Shown here: in pieces, positions 16,689 through 26,009 of the stretch | How positions within the stretch are numbered: the stretch's first letter is position 1 | Layout: each line of letters opens with the position of its first letter | Made by a program: the position numbers and the translations under genes | Origin: Planctomycetota bacterium | GTDB taxonomy: Bacteria > Planctomycetota > UBA1135 > JACQFD01 | Length of the DNA: 64,000 nt | Assembly (NCBI GenBank): GCA_016200225.1 | Contig: JACQFD010000038.1 | Coordinates: forward strand, 1-64,000 | Reading direction: 5' to 3' | Notes under the pieces: generated by a model | What the model saw: only the letters and a program-made list of their open reading frames with translations | Told to the model about the DNA's origin: nothing | Databases searched by the model: none

Positions 16689-18875
16689 TTATTGGTTTGC
16701 GCCTGCCGGAGCCGCGCCCTTGCCCGTCGTGAGCGTCATTTGCTTTAACTGTAAGATCTTGACGCGCGTCGCCGGGTCGACTTTCGTGCTGCGTCCGAGC
16801 GCCGTCGCGGCGGCCGCGCGCACACCGGTGTCGGTCTGCGACAGCGCGCCTTCGAGCGCCTTCAAAACGTCTTCGCTAAAATTAACGCCGCGCGAGCCAA
16901 GACCGGCAAGCGCGAGTCCGGCCGAAGCCTTCGCCGCATTGCTAGCATTCGCATCGTTAAGAACGCCGGCAAGCGCGCTCTGCTGGCCTTCGCCGCCGAA
17001 GCGCGCGAGACCGTCGATGGCGGGAATCCGAACGCTGTCGGCGCGGCCGCCGGCCGCGTCCGCGAGCGCCGCGAGCGACATGGCCATGGTCGAATTCGGA
17101 ATCGAAGGCCCTTCCGCGATCATGCGGGCCGCGAGCGATGCTAATTCTTCCGCGCGGGCGCGCTCGGGATTGAGGTTCATTCCCTCGATCGCCGCGTCCA
17201 TCGCTTTGTCGTCGAATTTGGAAATCGCACTCTTAATTTTGTCGCCGAATCGCGTCTTCGTGCCTTCGATGTCCTTGTCGCCGCAAATGGCAAGAATCGG
17301 AATCGACTTGGTGCGGTCGTCGCCGCGAAGATCTGTAATTAACTGTTCCGCGACGACGTCCTTCAACGAAGAGGATATTAAGATTAAATCCGCGCCGGCG
17401 AATCGACGGACGCGCGCGAGTCCGCTCAATCCCGAATCCGAGGCGGCGCAATACCAGCGGGCTCCCGTGAAACCGGATTCGAACGCGCCGCGGCGGTCGT
17501 CGTTTTCATCAATTAAAACGGCGACGCGCTGTACGCGCTCGCCAACCGCTTCCGCGAGAAGCGGCGCGACGGTTTCGCTCGTGGCCATGTGGTGATCGAT
17601 CATCGTTGCACACGCGGCCGCGGTGAGACGCACTTCGCGGCTCTTCGCGGCGCCGGCGACATTCATTAACTTTCCAGCGGTTTCGGACGAGCCGGCCGCG
17701 GTTGTAAATGCCACTTCTTGTATCAATTCGCACGCGAGGCGCGAATCGCCCATTTCGATGGAAATTTGAATTCCGGTCATGAGCGCTTCGGGTCCGCAAA
17801 GACGCAATTCCTCATTAACCGAAGGCATTTTTTCGGACATTACTTTTGCGTGTTCTTCCGCGAGACCTTTCGAAAGAATGCGGGCTTCCGCTTCGACCAT
17901 CGCGAGGACGCCGAGCGCGCGGCTGTTTTCGGGAGCGGCGGTCAATCCCTTCAACGCGGCGCGGCGCGCCATCTCGAGTCCGTACATCGCACGCGAAATG
18001 GATGCATCCACCAATTTGCCGTCCACGAGCTCCCACGCGATATTATTTATATCAATTGGGCGGACGAAGTCGGGATGTTGCCGTAGGAAATTCAGCGCGG
18101 TCGAAGTCAATGCTTGTGTCGCGGAGACGTCTTTGCCGCCGATCGCCTCGCAGGCATTACGAGCTTCGGTCTTAACAATTGGATCGCCGTCGACTTGAGC
18201 GGTGTACGCGAGATGGCCGACCGCGCGCATGTCGCGAATTCTGCCGAGAACCACGGCGGCGCTGCGGCGCGCGGTCATGTCGGCCGAATCGAGAATAGAT
18301 ATAAGCGCGGGAACGCCGACCTGACCGATGCGGTAGGCGGCTTCCATCGCGCGAATGCGGCGGTTGTCATTGCCCGCGTCCGAAAGGCCGCCGACCAAAT
18401 GTTGTATTGCGAACGGTCCGTGCGAGCCGGCGAGTTTGGCAATCGCGATCTGTCGCGCGCCGAAGTCGTCGCCAAGCGCCTGATCGACGAGCGGATCGAT
18501 GACCGCCGGATCTTTTTTGTAATCACCAATTCCGGGGTTCGCTTTTGCGAGCATGGCGCGCGCGATTTGTTCGTAATCGCCGCCTTTTGCTAGCATTCCG
18601 AGCCAGAGGTTCTGGTCGACCTCCTTATAAATACGCCATGCGTCCTCGTTCGACGGATTTGTTGCAATCGCAGCCCGGAACTTTTCGAGCGCGCCCGCGT
18701 CGTCGCCGCGCCGGAGCATTTCATGTCCCTGCTGTAACAATTCCTTCGCGTCGCCTTGAAATGCAATCGCAGGTGTCGCTGGCGATGCCGTGACAGGAGT
18801 AACAAACAGGAAGCTCGTGGGGATACCGGACAGTAGCCAGGTTGCAGCCGCACTTCGCAGAGCAGAATGATTCAT
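16689..18875 (-). CDS. Exported TPR/HEAT protein with degenerate receiver domain
   Basis: The 728-residue product has a signal peptide (ending near VTPVTASP). A TPR-like pair follows at about 40-85 (AKELLQQGHEMLRRGDDAGALEKFRAAIATNPSNEDAW). HEAT-like repeats come next (about 130-245 and again 620-715). Between them, about 449-540, is a response-regulator receiver-like Rossmann domain: VAVLIDENDDRRGAFESGF, ADLILISSSLKD, LRGDDRTKSIPILAICGDKD. The phosphoacceptor Asp is replaced by Ser in LILISSS, so it should not be phosphorylated. A TAGGAG ribosome-binding site precedes the ATG, and the leader has a small AAAGCTT/AAGCTTT hairpin at 18912-18930. It is probably a periplasmic binding scaffold; the role is not known. 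Confidence 0.78.
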   Translation of the reverse strand: MNHSALRSAAATWLLSGIPTSFLFVTPVTASPATPAIAFQGDAKELLQQGHEMLRRGDDAGALEKFRAAIATNPSNEDAWRIYKEVDQNLWLGMLAKGGDYEQIARAMLAKANPGIGDYKKDPAVIDPLVDQALGDDFGARQIAIAKLAGSHGPFAIQHLVGGLSDAGNDNRRIRAMEAAYRIGQVGVPALISILDSADMTARRSAAVVLGRIRDMRAVGHLAYTAQVDGDPIVKTEARNACEAIGGKDVSATQALTSTALNFLRQHPDFVRPIDINNIAWELVDGKLVDASISRAMYGLEMARRAALKGLTAAPENSRALGVLAMVEAEARILSKGLAEEHAKVMSEKMPSVNEELRLCGPEALMTGIQISIEMGDSRLACELIQEVAFTTAAGSSETAGKLMNVAGAAKSREVRLTAAACATMIDHHMATSETVAPLLAEAVGERVQRVAVLIDENDDRRGAFESGFTGARWYCAASDSGLSGLARVRRFAGADLILISSSLKDVVAEQLITDLRGDDRTKSIPILAICGDKDIEGTKTRFGDKIKSAISKFDDKAMDAAIEGMNLNPERARAEELASLAARMIAEGPSIPNSTMAMSLAALADAAGGRADSVRIPAIDGLARFGGEGQQSALAGVLNDANASNAAKASAGLALAGLGSRGVNFSEDVLKALEGALSQTDTGVRAAAATALGRSTKVDPATRVKILQLKQMTLTTGKGAAPAGANQ

Positions 18876-19051
18876 CCGCGCAGACTCCTAACGGAGTTGA
18901 AGGGTTTTAATAAAGCTTTTCGCAAGCTTTTGTAAAAAGGGAAAACCAACCCGCCGAATCGCGTTGCCGCGATTAGACGAAGGGGGGCGACACTGTACCG
19001 GTGACCCCCCGGTGGTCAAGTTTGTGCCTTTTCCGTTTGGCGCGGATGGAT

Positions 19052-20266
19052 TCACGCGGGTCGCGGAAACGACAACTTGCCCAAGGTAACTGCCCGGCGC
19101 GCGCCAGTAACGCGCGGAAGATTGGTCGGAAGTCCCGCGAGCGCGTCATTCGCTAATATTGCGAATGCCATCGCCTCGCGCGCGTGGCTCGGAACGCCCC
19201 GTTCGTCGGAGGTAACGACGCGCGCGGGTCCAAGGCATTGCAGGAGACAGGTCATGAGTGCGCGATTTCGGGCGCCGCCTCCTGCAACAACGATTTCGGC
19301 GTGCGCGAGTCCGCTGTCGAGTTCTCCGAATTGTAGTATTGCGACGCGCACGGATTCCGCGACGAACCGCGTGACGGTCGCCATCAAATCGGGCGTCACC
19401 GGACCGCGGCGCGCGCAAAGGTCCGCGACAAATGCGTCGCCGAAGACTTCCGTCCCCGTCGATTTGGGCGGCGTTTTTCGAAGAAACGGATGGTCCATGA
19501 GTTCGTCGAGGATTTCTGCGTCGACCGCCCCACTCGCCGCGATGGCTCCATCCTCGTCAAACGTCCTGGCTCCATTTGTAAAGATCCGCGCGAGCCGGTC
19601 GAGCGGAGCGTTCGCCGGGCCGGTGTCGAATGCAACGATTTTCCGAGGATCGGAATTGAGAATTGTAATATTACCGATACCGCCGAGATTTAATATGATG
19701 CGGGCGGCGGCTTCGTCGCGCGAGGGAAACGAAGTATACAAAACCGCGTCGGCGTAGGGCGTGAGCGGAGCCCCCTCGCCGCCCGCGGCGATGTCGCGCG
19801 CACGAAAATCGCTAATAACGGGAAACCCCGTGCGTTCGGCGATTTGGTCGCCGTCGCCGATCTGTAATGTTACTTTTGGGCCGGCGCCGCTATGATGAAA
19901 AACGGTCTGGCCGTGCGAACCGACGAGATCGATCGCCTCCTCCGGAATGCCGCTCAATACTAATGTTCGAAGCAGCGCGTCGGCGAACGCGATTCCAAGA
20001 TCGACGTGCAGCGCCGCGAGCGACGCCGTGTTCGCGTTTTGCGCATCGAGTATTCTGCGGCGCAATTCAGGATCGAACGGTTGGCTTCGAAACGCTTCGA
20101 GGCGAACGACCGCCGGGACACGCGGTTCGCCGGTTTGGAGATCGCGCGGCGGGCCGGCTCCTTCAATGGAACAAATCGCGCAGTCGATCGCATCGGCGCT
20201 CGTTCCCGAGAGGATCCCGGCAACGAGCCTCCGACTCTTGCTCGAAATTGCGCGTAGCGGTTCCAT
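19052..20266 (-). CDS. anmK: Anhydro-N-acetylmuramic acid kinase
   Basis: AnmK phosphorylates and hydrolyses 1,6-anhydro-N-acetylmuramic acid to MurNAc-6-phosphate in peptidoglycan recycling. The 404-residue product shows ILSGTSADAIDCAI at the N-terminus, LVGSHGQTVFH, LQIGDGDQIAERTGFPVISDFRARDIAAGGEGAPL, the NLGGIGNITIL and AFDTGPANAPLD segments and a late VVAGGGARNRALM motif, all characteristic of the ASKHA fold of AnmK. Family length is about 370-390, so the N-terminus has a short extension and the exact start (20266) is not certain. A GC-rich region with imperfect hairpins lies downstream (18986-19025). Confidence 0.93.
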   Translation of the reverse strand: MEPLRAISSKSRRLVAGILSGTSADAIDCAICSIEGAGPPRDLQTGEPRVPAVVRLEAFRSQPFDPELRRRILDAQNANTASLAALHVDLGIAFADALLRTLVLSGIPEEAIDLVGSHGQTVFHHSGAGPKVTLQIGDGDQIAERTGFPVISDFRARDIAAGGEGAPLTPYADAVLYTSFPSRDEAAARIILNLGGIGNITILNSDPRKIVAFDTGPANAPLDRLARIFTNGARTFDEDGAIAASGAVDAEILDELMDHPFLRKTPPKSTGTEVFGDAFVADLCARRGPVTPDLMATVTRFVAESVRVAILQFGELDSGLAHAEIVVAGGGARNRALMTCLLQCLGPARVVTSDERGVPSHAREAMAFAILANDALAGLPTNLPRVTGARRAVTLGKLSFPRPA

Positions 20267-20346
20267 GTCGCGAAAATCGTACAGTTAAACTGTCGTCTTT
20301 AAAGGAGCGGCGCGCGCGGCGTACGGGATTTGTTACCATTGCGCCC

Positions 20347-21771
20347 GTGCCCGCGAAAACTCCGCTCATTCTCATCATCGACGACGACGCCGACGTCCGC
20401 GAGAGCCTCGAACTTGTATTAAAATACGAGGGATTCGAGGTCGCGCAGGCGGCCGGCGGCTCGGCCGGACTCGACATCGTCGATCAACGCCACGTCGACG
20501 TCGTATTGTTAGATGTAAAAATGCCCGGCATGGACGGCATGGAGGCGCTCGGGCGCATTCTCGAAATCAAACCGGCAATTTCGATTATTATGATTTCGGG
20601 CCACGGCGACATTCGCATGGCCGTCGACGCGGTGAAGCGCGGCGCGGAGGATTTTTTGGAAAAACCGCTCGATGCGGATCGCACGTCGGTGATTATTCGC
20701 AACGCGCTTCGACGCCGTTCGCTCGAGACGGATAACAAAAACCTGCGCGAACAGATCGATCAGAATATTCGTTGGATTGGCGCGAGCGAGGAGAGCCGGA
20801 GGCTCGCCGACCTTGCCGACCGCGCCGCGCGGAGCCATGAGCGGATTCTTATCGTTGGCGAAAGCGGCGTCGGAAAGGAATTATTAGCAAGGCGCATCCA
20901 CGCGGCGTCGGCGCGGCGCGACGGCCCATTTGAAGTATTGGCGTGCGCGGCCATTCCCGACGAATTGGTCGAGGACGAATTTTTCGGCCACGCGCCGGGC
21001 GCGTTCACGGGCGCGACGGGGCGCCGCGCGGGCGCGTTCGAACGCGCGGCCGGAGGAACATTACTACTCGACGAAATCGGCGAACTTCCGCTCGACGCGC
21101 AGGCAAAATTATTAAGAGTGCTCGAAACGGGCTCGTTCAGCCCGCTCGGCGGCGACGGGCCGATGCGCTGCGACGTGCGCGTGCTCGCGACGACACAACA
21201 AAACCTCCGCGCAGCCGTCGACGCGGGAAAATTTAGAAGCGATCTTTTCTTTAGATTGTCCGTTCTAGTCTTAACCATTCCGCCGCTGCGCGAACGGCCC
21301 GCCGATATTATTGCAATCGCGCGCGAATTCTTGACGGATTCGGCCAAGCGGCTGCGCAGAAAAGTAAAAAAACTCACGCCCGAGGCGGAGGCGCAGTTGC
21401 GCGCCCGGCCGTGGCGCGGCAACGTCCGCGAATTGCGCAATGTGATGGACGCGCTCGCGCTGACCGTCGAGGAGCAAACGATCGAATTGATAGATCTAAA
21501 GTCTTTTTTCGAGGCGCAGGATCGCGCGAATCCGCGCGATCCGTTCGACGCGCCGACGCTCGATGAATTTAGAAATCTCGCCGACCGGATTTATTTGGAA
21601 CGCCGAATCGCCGCGATGAACGGAAATCTGAAACGCACCGCGACGGTTCTCGGAATCTCGCGCTCGAATTTATATAAAACGCTCGAGCGCGTCGGTTTGA
21701 AACCTCCGCCGAACGCCGTCGAACGCTCCGGCGAACCGGAGGACGCTAACGATAGTCCCGAGCAGAAATGA
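20347..21771 (+). CDS. Sigma-54-dependent response regulator, NtrC/NtrX type
   Basis: The 474-residue product has three domains. The receiver spans about 5-122, with the phosphoacceptor Asp56 in VVLLDVKMPGMDG and SGHGD at 85-89. The AAA+ sigma-54 activator domain spans about 140-380, with Walker A GESGVGKE at 171-178, the sigma-54-contacting GAFTGA at 218-223 and Walker B LLLDEIGE near 240. A Fis-type helix-turn-helix follows at the C-terminus (NLKRTATVLGISRSNLYKTLERVGL). It activates transcription at -24/-12 promoters on phosphorylation. No partner histidine kinase lies nearby. The frame extends upstream to 19867, but that part is antisense to anmK; GTG at 20347 starts 8 residues before the receiver. 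Confidence 0.93.
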   Translation: MPAKTPLILIIDDDADVRESLELVLKYEGFEVAQAAGGSAGLDIVDQRHVDVVLLDVKMPGMDGMEALGRILEIKPAISIIMISGHGDIRMAVDAVKRGAEDFLEKPLDADRTSVIIRNALRRRSLETDNKNLREQIDQNIRWIGASEESRRLADLADRAARSHERILIVGESGVGKELLARRIHAASARRDGPFEVLACAAIPDELVEDEFFGHAPGAFTGATGRRAGAFERAAGGTLLLDEIGELPLDAQAKLLRVLETGSFSPLGGDGPMRCDVRVLATTQQNLRAAVDAGKFRSDLFFRLSVLVLTIPPLRERPADIIAIAREFLTDSAKRLRRKVKKLTPEAEAQLRARPWRGNVRELRNVMDALALTVEEQTIELIDLKSFFEAQDRANPRDPFDAPTLDEFRNLADRIYLERRIAAMNGNLKRTATVLGISRSNLYKTLERVGLKPPPNAVERSGEPEDANDSPEQK

Positions 21772-21775
21772 AATA

Positions 21776-22615
21776 TTAACGATTCGCCGCGGGCAGTTTG
21801 ATTTTCTGGCCCTCGCGGACGATGTCGTTTTTCATTTGATTTAACTGTTGGATTTCTTTCCAGCGGCGCTCGTCCTTCAGCATGACGCGCGCGATCCGGC
21901 GGAGGCTGTCGCCGCTCTTGACGGTGTACGTCGTTCCGTCGGCGGCGCCGGCGTCCTTGCTATCCTTGGTTTCGGCGGTCGCCGACTTGGAATCGTGCGC
22001 GACGGTCGACGCTTTTTTTGTATTGATGCCTGTCTTTAATGTTTCGACCGAATTCTTCGCGAGTTCGTCGCCTGTCGCGGGATTCTTAACATTATTGAAA
22101 ACCTCCGCGGGAACGAGGATTTCCTTGCCCGGAACGAGCGCGTGTCCCTCCACCGCGCGATCGATCGCGCCCGCGTTGGATTCGGTGCCGGTCAATTTCA
22201 TCGATACGGAGCGCGGCGTGTCGTTCTTTTGAACTTTATAAACATAAAAATTCGGGCTCGCGCTTGGCGTTACAAATGCGGACGGCACCGCGTTGCTCAA
22301 CATCACGTTGCGATCGCCCGCGGGCTTCGACGCGGCCGCGATCAGCGTGCCTTCGTTTGCGCGAATATCGCTTTCGGCGGGGCGGCTCGCGCCTCCGCCA
22401 TTGTTTATGTTCGACGACGGATTCGCGCCGTCGGTCGATTGGTTGGTGGAGAGCGCCGGCGGCACCGGCAACTGCGGCGCCGAGCCGATCAAACCGGCGT
22501 TATTTGTACGATTTGTATTATTTAGATCCGGACGGTTCCAGAATAGTGAAATTGCAAGAATGACGCCGACTAATACAAGGACGCCAAGTACCAATAATTT
22601 TTCGAGTGTGCTCAT
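21776..22615 (-). CDS. Membrane-anchored LysM-domain protein
   Basis: The 279-residue product has one N-terminal transmembrane helix (residues 6-26, LVLGVLVLVGVILAISLFW), a low-complexity Asn/Ser/Pro linker, a LysM-like segment around 120-165 (FYVYKVQKNDTPRSVSMKLTG...LVPGKEILVP) and a clear LysM domain at the C-terminus (YTVKSGDSLRRIARVMLKDERRW...LNQ...VREGQKIKLP). LysM binds peptidoglycan glycan strands, so the protein tethers something to the wall or has a wall-sensing role. GGAGGG stands 4 nt before the ATG, a strong ribosome-binding site. It converges with the sigma-54 regulator gene 4 bp away. Confidence 0.88.
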   Translation of the reverse strand: MSTLEKLLVLGVLVLVGVILAISLFWNRPDLNNTNRTNNAGLIGSAPQLPVPPALSTNQSTDGANPSSNINNGGGASRPAESDIRANEGTLIAAASKPAGDRNVMLSNAVPSAFVTPSASPNFYVYKVQKNDTPRSVSMKLTGTESNAGAIDRAVEGHALVPGKEILVPAEVFNNVKNPATGDELAKNSVETLKTGINTKKASTVAHDSKSATAETKDSKDAGAADGTTYTVKSGDSLRRIARVMLKDERRWKEIQQLNQMKNDIVREGQKIKLPAANR

Positions 22616-23023
22616 GTTCCCTCCGATGGGGAATTTAGAGATTGCGAAAGACGCGGCTTGCGGCCCCCGTTCAAAGTGCGAAAAACGGGGGTCGAAAAAT
22701 CGCAGTCAGCTTCTGCAAGATTGTTTGGGGTTGCGCGGACCGTTTTGGGGATTCGCGAGGAGCGCGGAATTCGCGGCAGCTATGCGTTTTATAACGAGTG
22801 GATAAATCGTCTGTCAATGAACGGATCGGCGGAAATACCACAAGATGCGGTGGTCTGTGGAAAACCAACGACAGAATGTTGTACTTTGTGGTTTGAGCGC
22901 CGTTTGGCCCCAATTTGTGGAAAACTCGGTTTGAAACCGGTTGAGAACGTCTGGAATCGCCGGAGCGCCGCCCCTTTTGCGGCGTCGAAGCGGGGGCGCG
23001 GATGCAATAATTGAAATCGCCTC
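22616..23023. other. 408-bp gene-free region between divergent LysM and GT-C genes
   Basis: No frame here has a recognisable domain. The right half holds three same-direction TGTGG words at 22856, 22887 and 22916, about 30 bp apart, two of them as TGTGGAAAAC, plus a CCACA in opposite orientation at 22839-22843. They could be binding sites for a regulator of either flanking gene; the two TGTGGAAAA copies are one base off a DnaA box, which is not enough to call an origin. Confidence 0.5.
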
Positions 23024-25363
23024 ATGGCGCAAATCCGCAATCCAACGCAGTCGCGTTGGCAAAACCAAGCCGGCGATACCGACTCGAAAACGCTAAGACT
23101 CGATTCGGCGCTGGTCTTTATATTCACAATTGCGGTCGCGATCGCGAGCCTGCCGCACCGCAGTGGATATCCGATCGCCGACGCGGTTGAGTATTTAAAG
23201 AATGCCGCGCGCGCCGAGGGGGGCCAGGCGATGATACAAAACACCGCGCGGCCGTTTTTTTTCAGCGCATTTCTGGTTCCGATTTTTCGCGCCGTGCGCG
23301 TGTTCGGCTCGACCGACGGCCGCGAAGCCGTCGCCGTCGCGACCCCGATAATGTTAATGATCGCCGGGCTCGCGGCCGTCGCGACGTATCGATTTGTAGA
23401 AAAGCTCGCGGGCGCCCCCGCCGCGCTCGGCGCCGCGCTCTTCCTCGCGGCGAATCGTGTATATCAATTCTGGGCGCCGGTCGTCGCGACCGACGTTCCC
23501 TGCGCGGCGTGCGTCGCGTGCGCGTTCGCGATCGTTTTGCGCCCGCCGAATTGGAAAAACAGCCTCATGGCCGGCGCGCTGATGGGGACGGCGATTTTAT
23601 TTAAATATCAGGCGATGATGATCGTCGGATTAATGCTGATCGGCATGCCGTTTCTCTGGCGGCGCGACGTGGGCCGGCGCCATTGGTATTATTTAATGCT
23701 TGTGATCGCGGGAGTCTGCGCGGGGCTCCTCGTGCAGTGCATTCTCGACTGGCTCGGCGACCGCGGGTTCGGCCAGACTTTATTAAATTATGTCCGGGCG
23801 AACTTTATCTATCCATACGGGCAGCGTCTCGCGCCGATCTTACAAAAAATCATGGGAAAGGAGGGATTTCGCGACTGGTTTCAAACCATTCTCGGCGGCG
23901 TTCCCGTCGACGAGGACAAACGCGATCAGATCGCAAAATTGAATCCGGAGTTTCTTATCAATCAGCCGTATTCTTATTATTGGCGGCAGCTGCCGCAGTT
24001 CTTGACGTGGCTCGAATTCGGCCTCGGCTGCCTCGGCGTCGCCGCGCTCGTCCGCCGCCGGCCGCGCGGATGGTGGTATCCGATATTTATATTGTTCGCG
24101 TGCATTGTAATGTTAAACATCAAGGGCACGAAGGAATGGCGACTTTACGTCTCGGTTTCGCCGTTCGTTTTCGCCATGATCGGCATCGGGTTCAGCGCGG
24201 CCATTCTTTGGATTTCGCGGCTGTCGCCGCGCCTCGCGGCGTTCGCGGCCGCGCTCTGCCTCGCGCCAGACTTAATATCCATGCTCGGCGGCGTGCCGCT
24301 GCAGACGCGACTTTCGCGAATACCACAAATCCGCCCATTGTTAATGTACGACGCGCGGACGCCCGTGAAAATTGTGGATCGCAAGCCCGTTCTCAAAGGC
24401 TGGCGTCCGTGGCAAATCATTCCCGAATGTACAAATCCGGCCGATTACGGCGGGTACGAACGCGCGGCCCATTGGATGAATCAGAACGCCGCGGCCGGTT
24501 CGCGCGTTTCGGCGACGTGGTTTTGGCAATTCCATTTCCGCCTGCGCCCGGACATATTCCTGGTCGAGCCGTTGATCGAAATTGATGATAAATATCGCGA
24601 TCTCCCGGAATCGAAGAAACAGATCGTCCGCGATTATTTGCATTCGCTCGATTATTTCGCGTCGCACCTTCAGGCGCTCGTCAACGCGCCCGAATTATTA
24701 GAACTCGTCGACCGCGAATTCGAAATCGCCTCGGTGTTCGAAAATACAATTTACGACGAGACGCTGAATTCGATATTCATATTCAAAAAACGCGCGCGCC
24801 CCGGCGGCGAGCCTTGGTTCACGCGCGTGCTCGCCGGCCCGGAAGCGGAAAAAACCGTCTCGGAGGCCGATCCCGCCAAACAAATTGTATTTTACGAATC
24901 CACCGCCGACGCGCGGCGCCCCGTCGTCGAAGTGATCGACGCCGGACTCGATCCCGAGCAACTCGCTGCCGGCCGCCTCACCGCGCGCATCGTCTGGCGC
25001 GTGCCGAAAGATAACATTTCAAGCGGCCACGATCTGACGTTACAACTCCGCGCCCGCAACGGCGCCCTCGCCGTCGTCGATTCGACCGGATATAAGTTAG
25101 GATTCGACAGCGTTCCGAAAGAATTATGGAAACCGGGAACTGTTATCATCCAAAGAATCCCCCTCCGCCCCGCCCGCGACATCTTCGACTTCGCCCGCGC
25201 CAACCAACCCAACGAAGCCATCAATATATCTTTATATTTACAATTAATAAGGGCGGCGCCGGAGGGAACGCATTATCCGCTTCCGGATGTCGAACGCTTC
25301 TCGCGATTGCGCGACCCGGATACCAATGCAGTGTTGATCGGATCGACGGTGGTGGTGCAGTAA
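23024..25363 (+). CDS. GT-C type membrane glycosyltransferase
   Basis: The 779-residue product is a multi-spanning integral membrane protein with about 10 hydrophobic helices between residues 29 and 425, followed by a soluble C-terminal domain of about 330 residues. Early SGYPIADAVEYLKNAAR supplies the acidic residue of the first extracytoplasmic loop seen in GT-C enzymes, and NIKGTKEWRLYVSVSPF resembles the HKExRF motif of the GT22/Alg9 mannosyltransferase branch. Such enzymes move a sugar from a polyprenyl-phosphate donor outside the inner membrane. The acceptor cannot be told. No glycan operon lies next to it. Family assignment is inference from the topology and these motifs. Confidence 0.7.
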   Translation: MAQIRNPTQSRWQNQAGDTDSKTLRLDSALVFIFTIAVAIASLPHRSGYPIADAVEYLKNAARAEGGQAMIQNTARPFFFSAFLVPIFRAVRVFGSTDGREAVAVATPIMLMIAGLAAVATYRFVEKLAGAPAALGAALFLAANRVYQFWAPVVATDVPCAACVACAFAIVLRPPNWKNSLMAGALMGTAILFKYQAMMIVGLMLIGMPFLWRRDVGRRHWYYLMLVIAGVCAGLLVQCILDWLGDRGFGQTLLNYVRANFIYPYGQRLAPILQKIMGKEGFRDWFQTILGGVPVDEDKRDQIAKLNPEFLINQPYSYYWRQLPQFLTWLEFGLGCLGVAALVRRRPRGWWYPIFILFACIVMLNIKGTKEWRLYVSVSPFVFAMIGIGFSAAILWISRLSPRLAAFAAALCLAPDLISMLGGVPLQTRLSRIPQIRPLLMYDARTPVKIVDRKPVLKGWRPWQIIPECTNPADYGGYERAAHWMNQNAAAGSRVSATWFWQFHFRLRPDIFLVEPLIEIDDKYRDLPESKKQIVRDYLHSLDYFASHLQALVNAPELLELVDREFEIASVFENTIYDETLNSIFIFKKRARPGGEPWFTRVLAGPEAEKTVSEADPAKQIVFYESTADARRPVVEVIDAGLDPEQLAAGRLTARIVWRVPKDNISSGHDLTLQLRARNGALAVVDSTGYKLGFDSVPKELWKPGTVIIQRIPLRPARDIFDFARANQPNEAINISLYLQLIRAAPEGTHYPLPDVERFSRLRDPDTNAVLIGSTVVVQ

Positions 25364-25401
25364 GCATCCATTCGAGCCTGAAACTGGTTCGCCCGGCAGC
25401 G

Positions 25402-25899
25402 TCAAAGACCCCAAAGAATGAATATCTGCGAACCGAATACAAGTCCAAAGAATGCTAAGATATCCAGGAGAAACGAGACAATTGTGCCGACGATAGCAAT
25501 GTACCAGCCGCGGCCGGGACGATCTCGGACGATGCTCGAATATAATGAAAATATCAATAGCCACCACTCCATGACGCGGACCGGTACAACGATCGCCAAA
25601 TAATATATTACTAGAAACATGCCGCTTCCCGTTGTCGGTCGATCATCGAAACCACCCGCTTTTGCGACGACATACGATACTAATGGAAGAAGGTAGATTA
25701 AAATCGCATAACCGAGGGTGCCGATGAGCGTCCGCACGCCGCCGATAATAAGTATATTAAGCGGTCGCTCCGCAAATTTCGATTTTATAATAATCGCAAA
25801 CAGCGAGTTTCCCGCGAACGTGATCGCGCACGCGACAGCCAGACCGGCGTAGGGGTGTTCGAGGCTATGCATCCTGAGTACTCTCATGATCTGGCCCAA
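25402..25899 (-). CDS. Small membrane protein, 4 predicted helices
   Basis: The 165-residue product has four hydrophobic segments (about 20-40, 52-75, 96-118, 133-155) joined by short loops. No family motif is recognised. A Met at residue 5 (25887) is an alternative start. Base composition is clearly lower in GC than the neighbouring genes, and this gene together with the next lipoprotein gene forms a distinct patch. It converges with the GT-C gene across 38 bp. Confidence 0.6.
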   Translation of the reverse strand: MGQIMRVLRMHSLEHPYAGLAVACAITFAGNSLFAIIIKSKFAERPLNILIIGGVRTLIGTLGYAILIYLLPLVSYVVAKAGGFDDRPTTGSGMFLVIYYLAIVVPVRVMEWWLLIFSLYSSIVRDRPGRGWYIAIVGTIVSFLLDILAFFGLVFGSQIFILWGL

Positions 25900-26009
25900 G
25901 TCGAATCCCCTTGCAATAACCTAAGATCGAAATCAATGGCACATTCATGATCTTGGAGCAATACAAGTCAGTTCTGATATGACTTGCAACCTACGTTTTA
26001 ATTGAATTC

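Noticed and set aside
18986-19025. GC-rich inverted repeats after anmK as an intrinsic terminator
   Set aside because: The stems are short (5-6 bp) with long loops and no T-run follows on the minus strand.
19867-20346. Upstream extension of the sigma-54 regulator by 160 residues
   Set aside because: The extension is antisense to anmK, Arg-rich and without a domain; the receiver begins just after the GTG at 20347.
22835-22925. Replication origin based on DnaA-box-like TGTGGAAAA words
   Set aside because: Only two near matches, no dnaA, dnaN or AT-rich unwinding element nearby, and no change of gene orientation pattern typical of an origin.
23683-24585. 300-residue plus-strand frame inside the GT-C gene
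   Set aside because: Arg/Ala-rich out-of-frame shadow of the membrane protein; no start context or domain.
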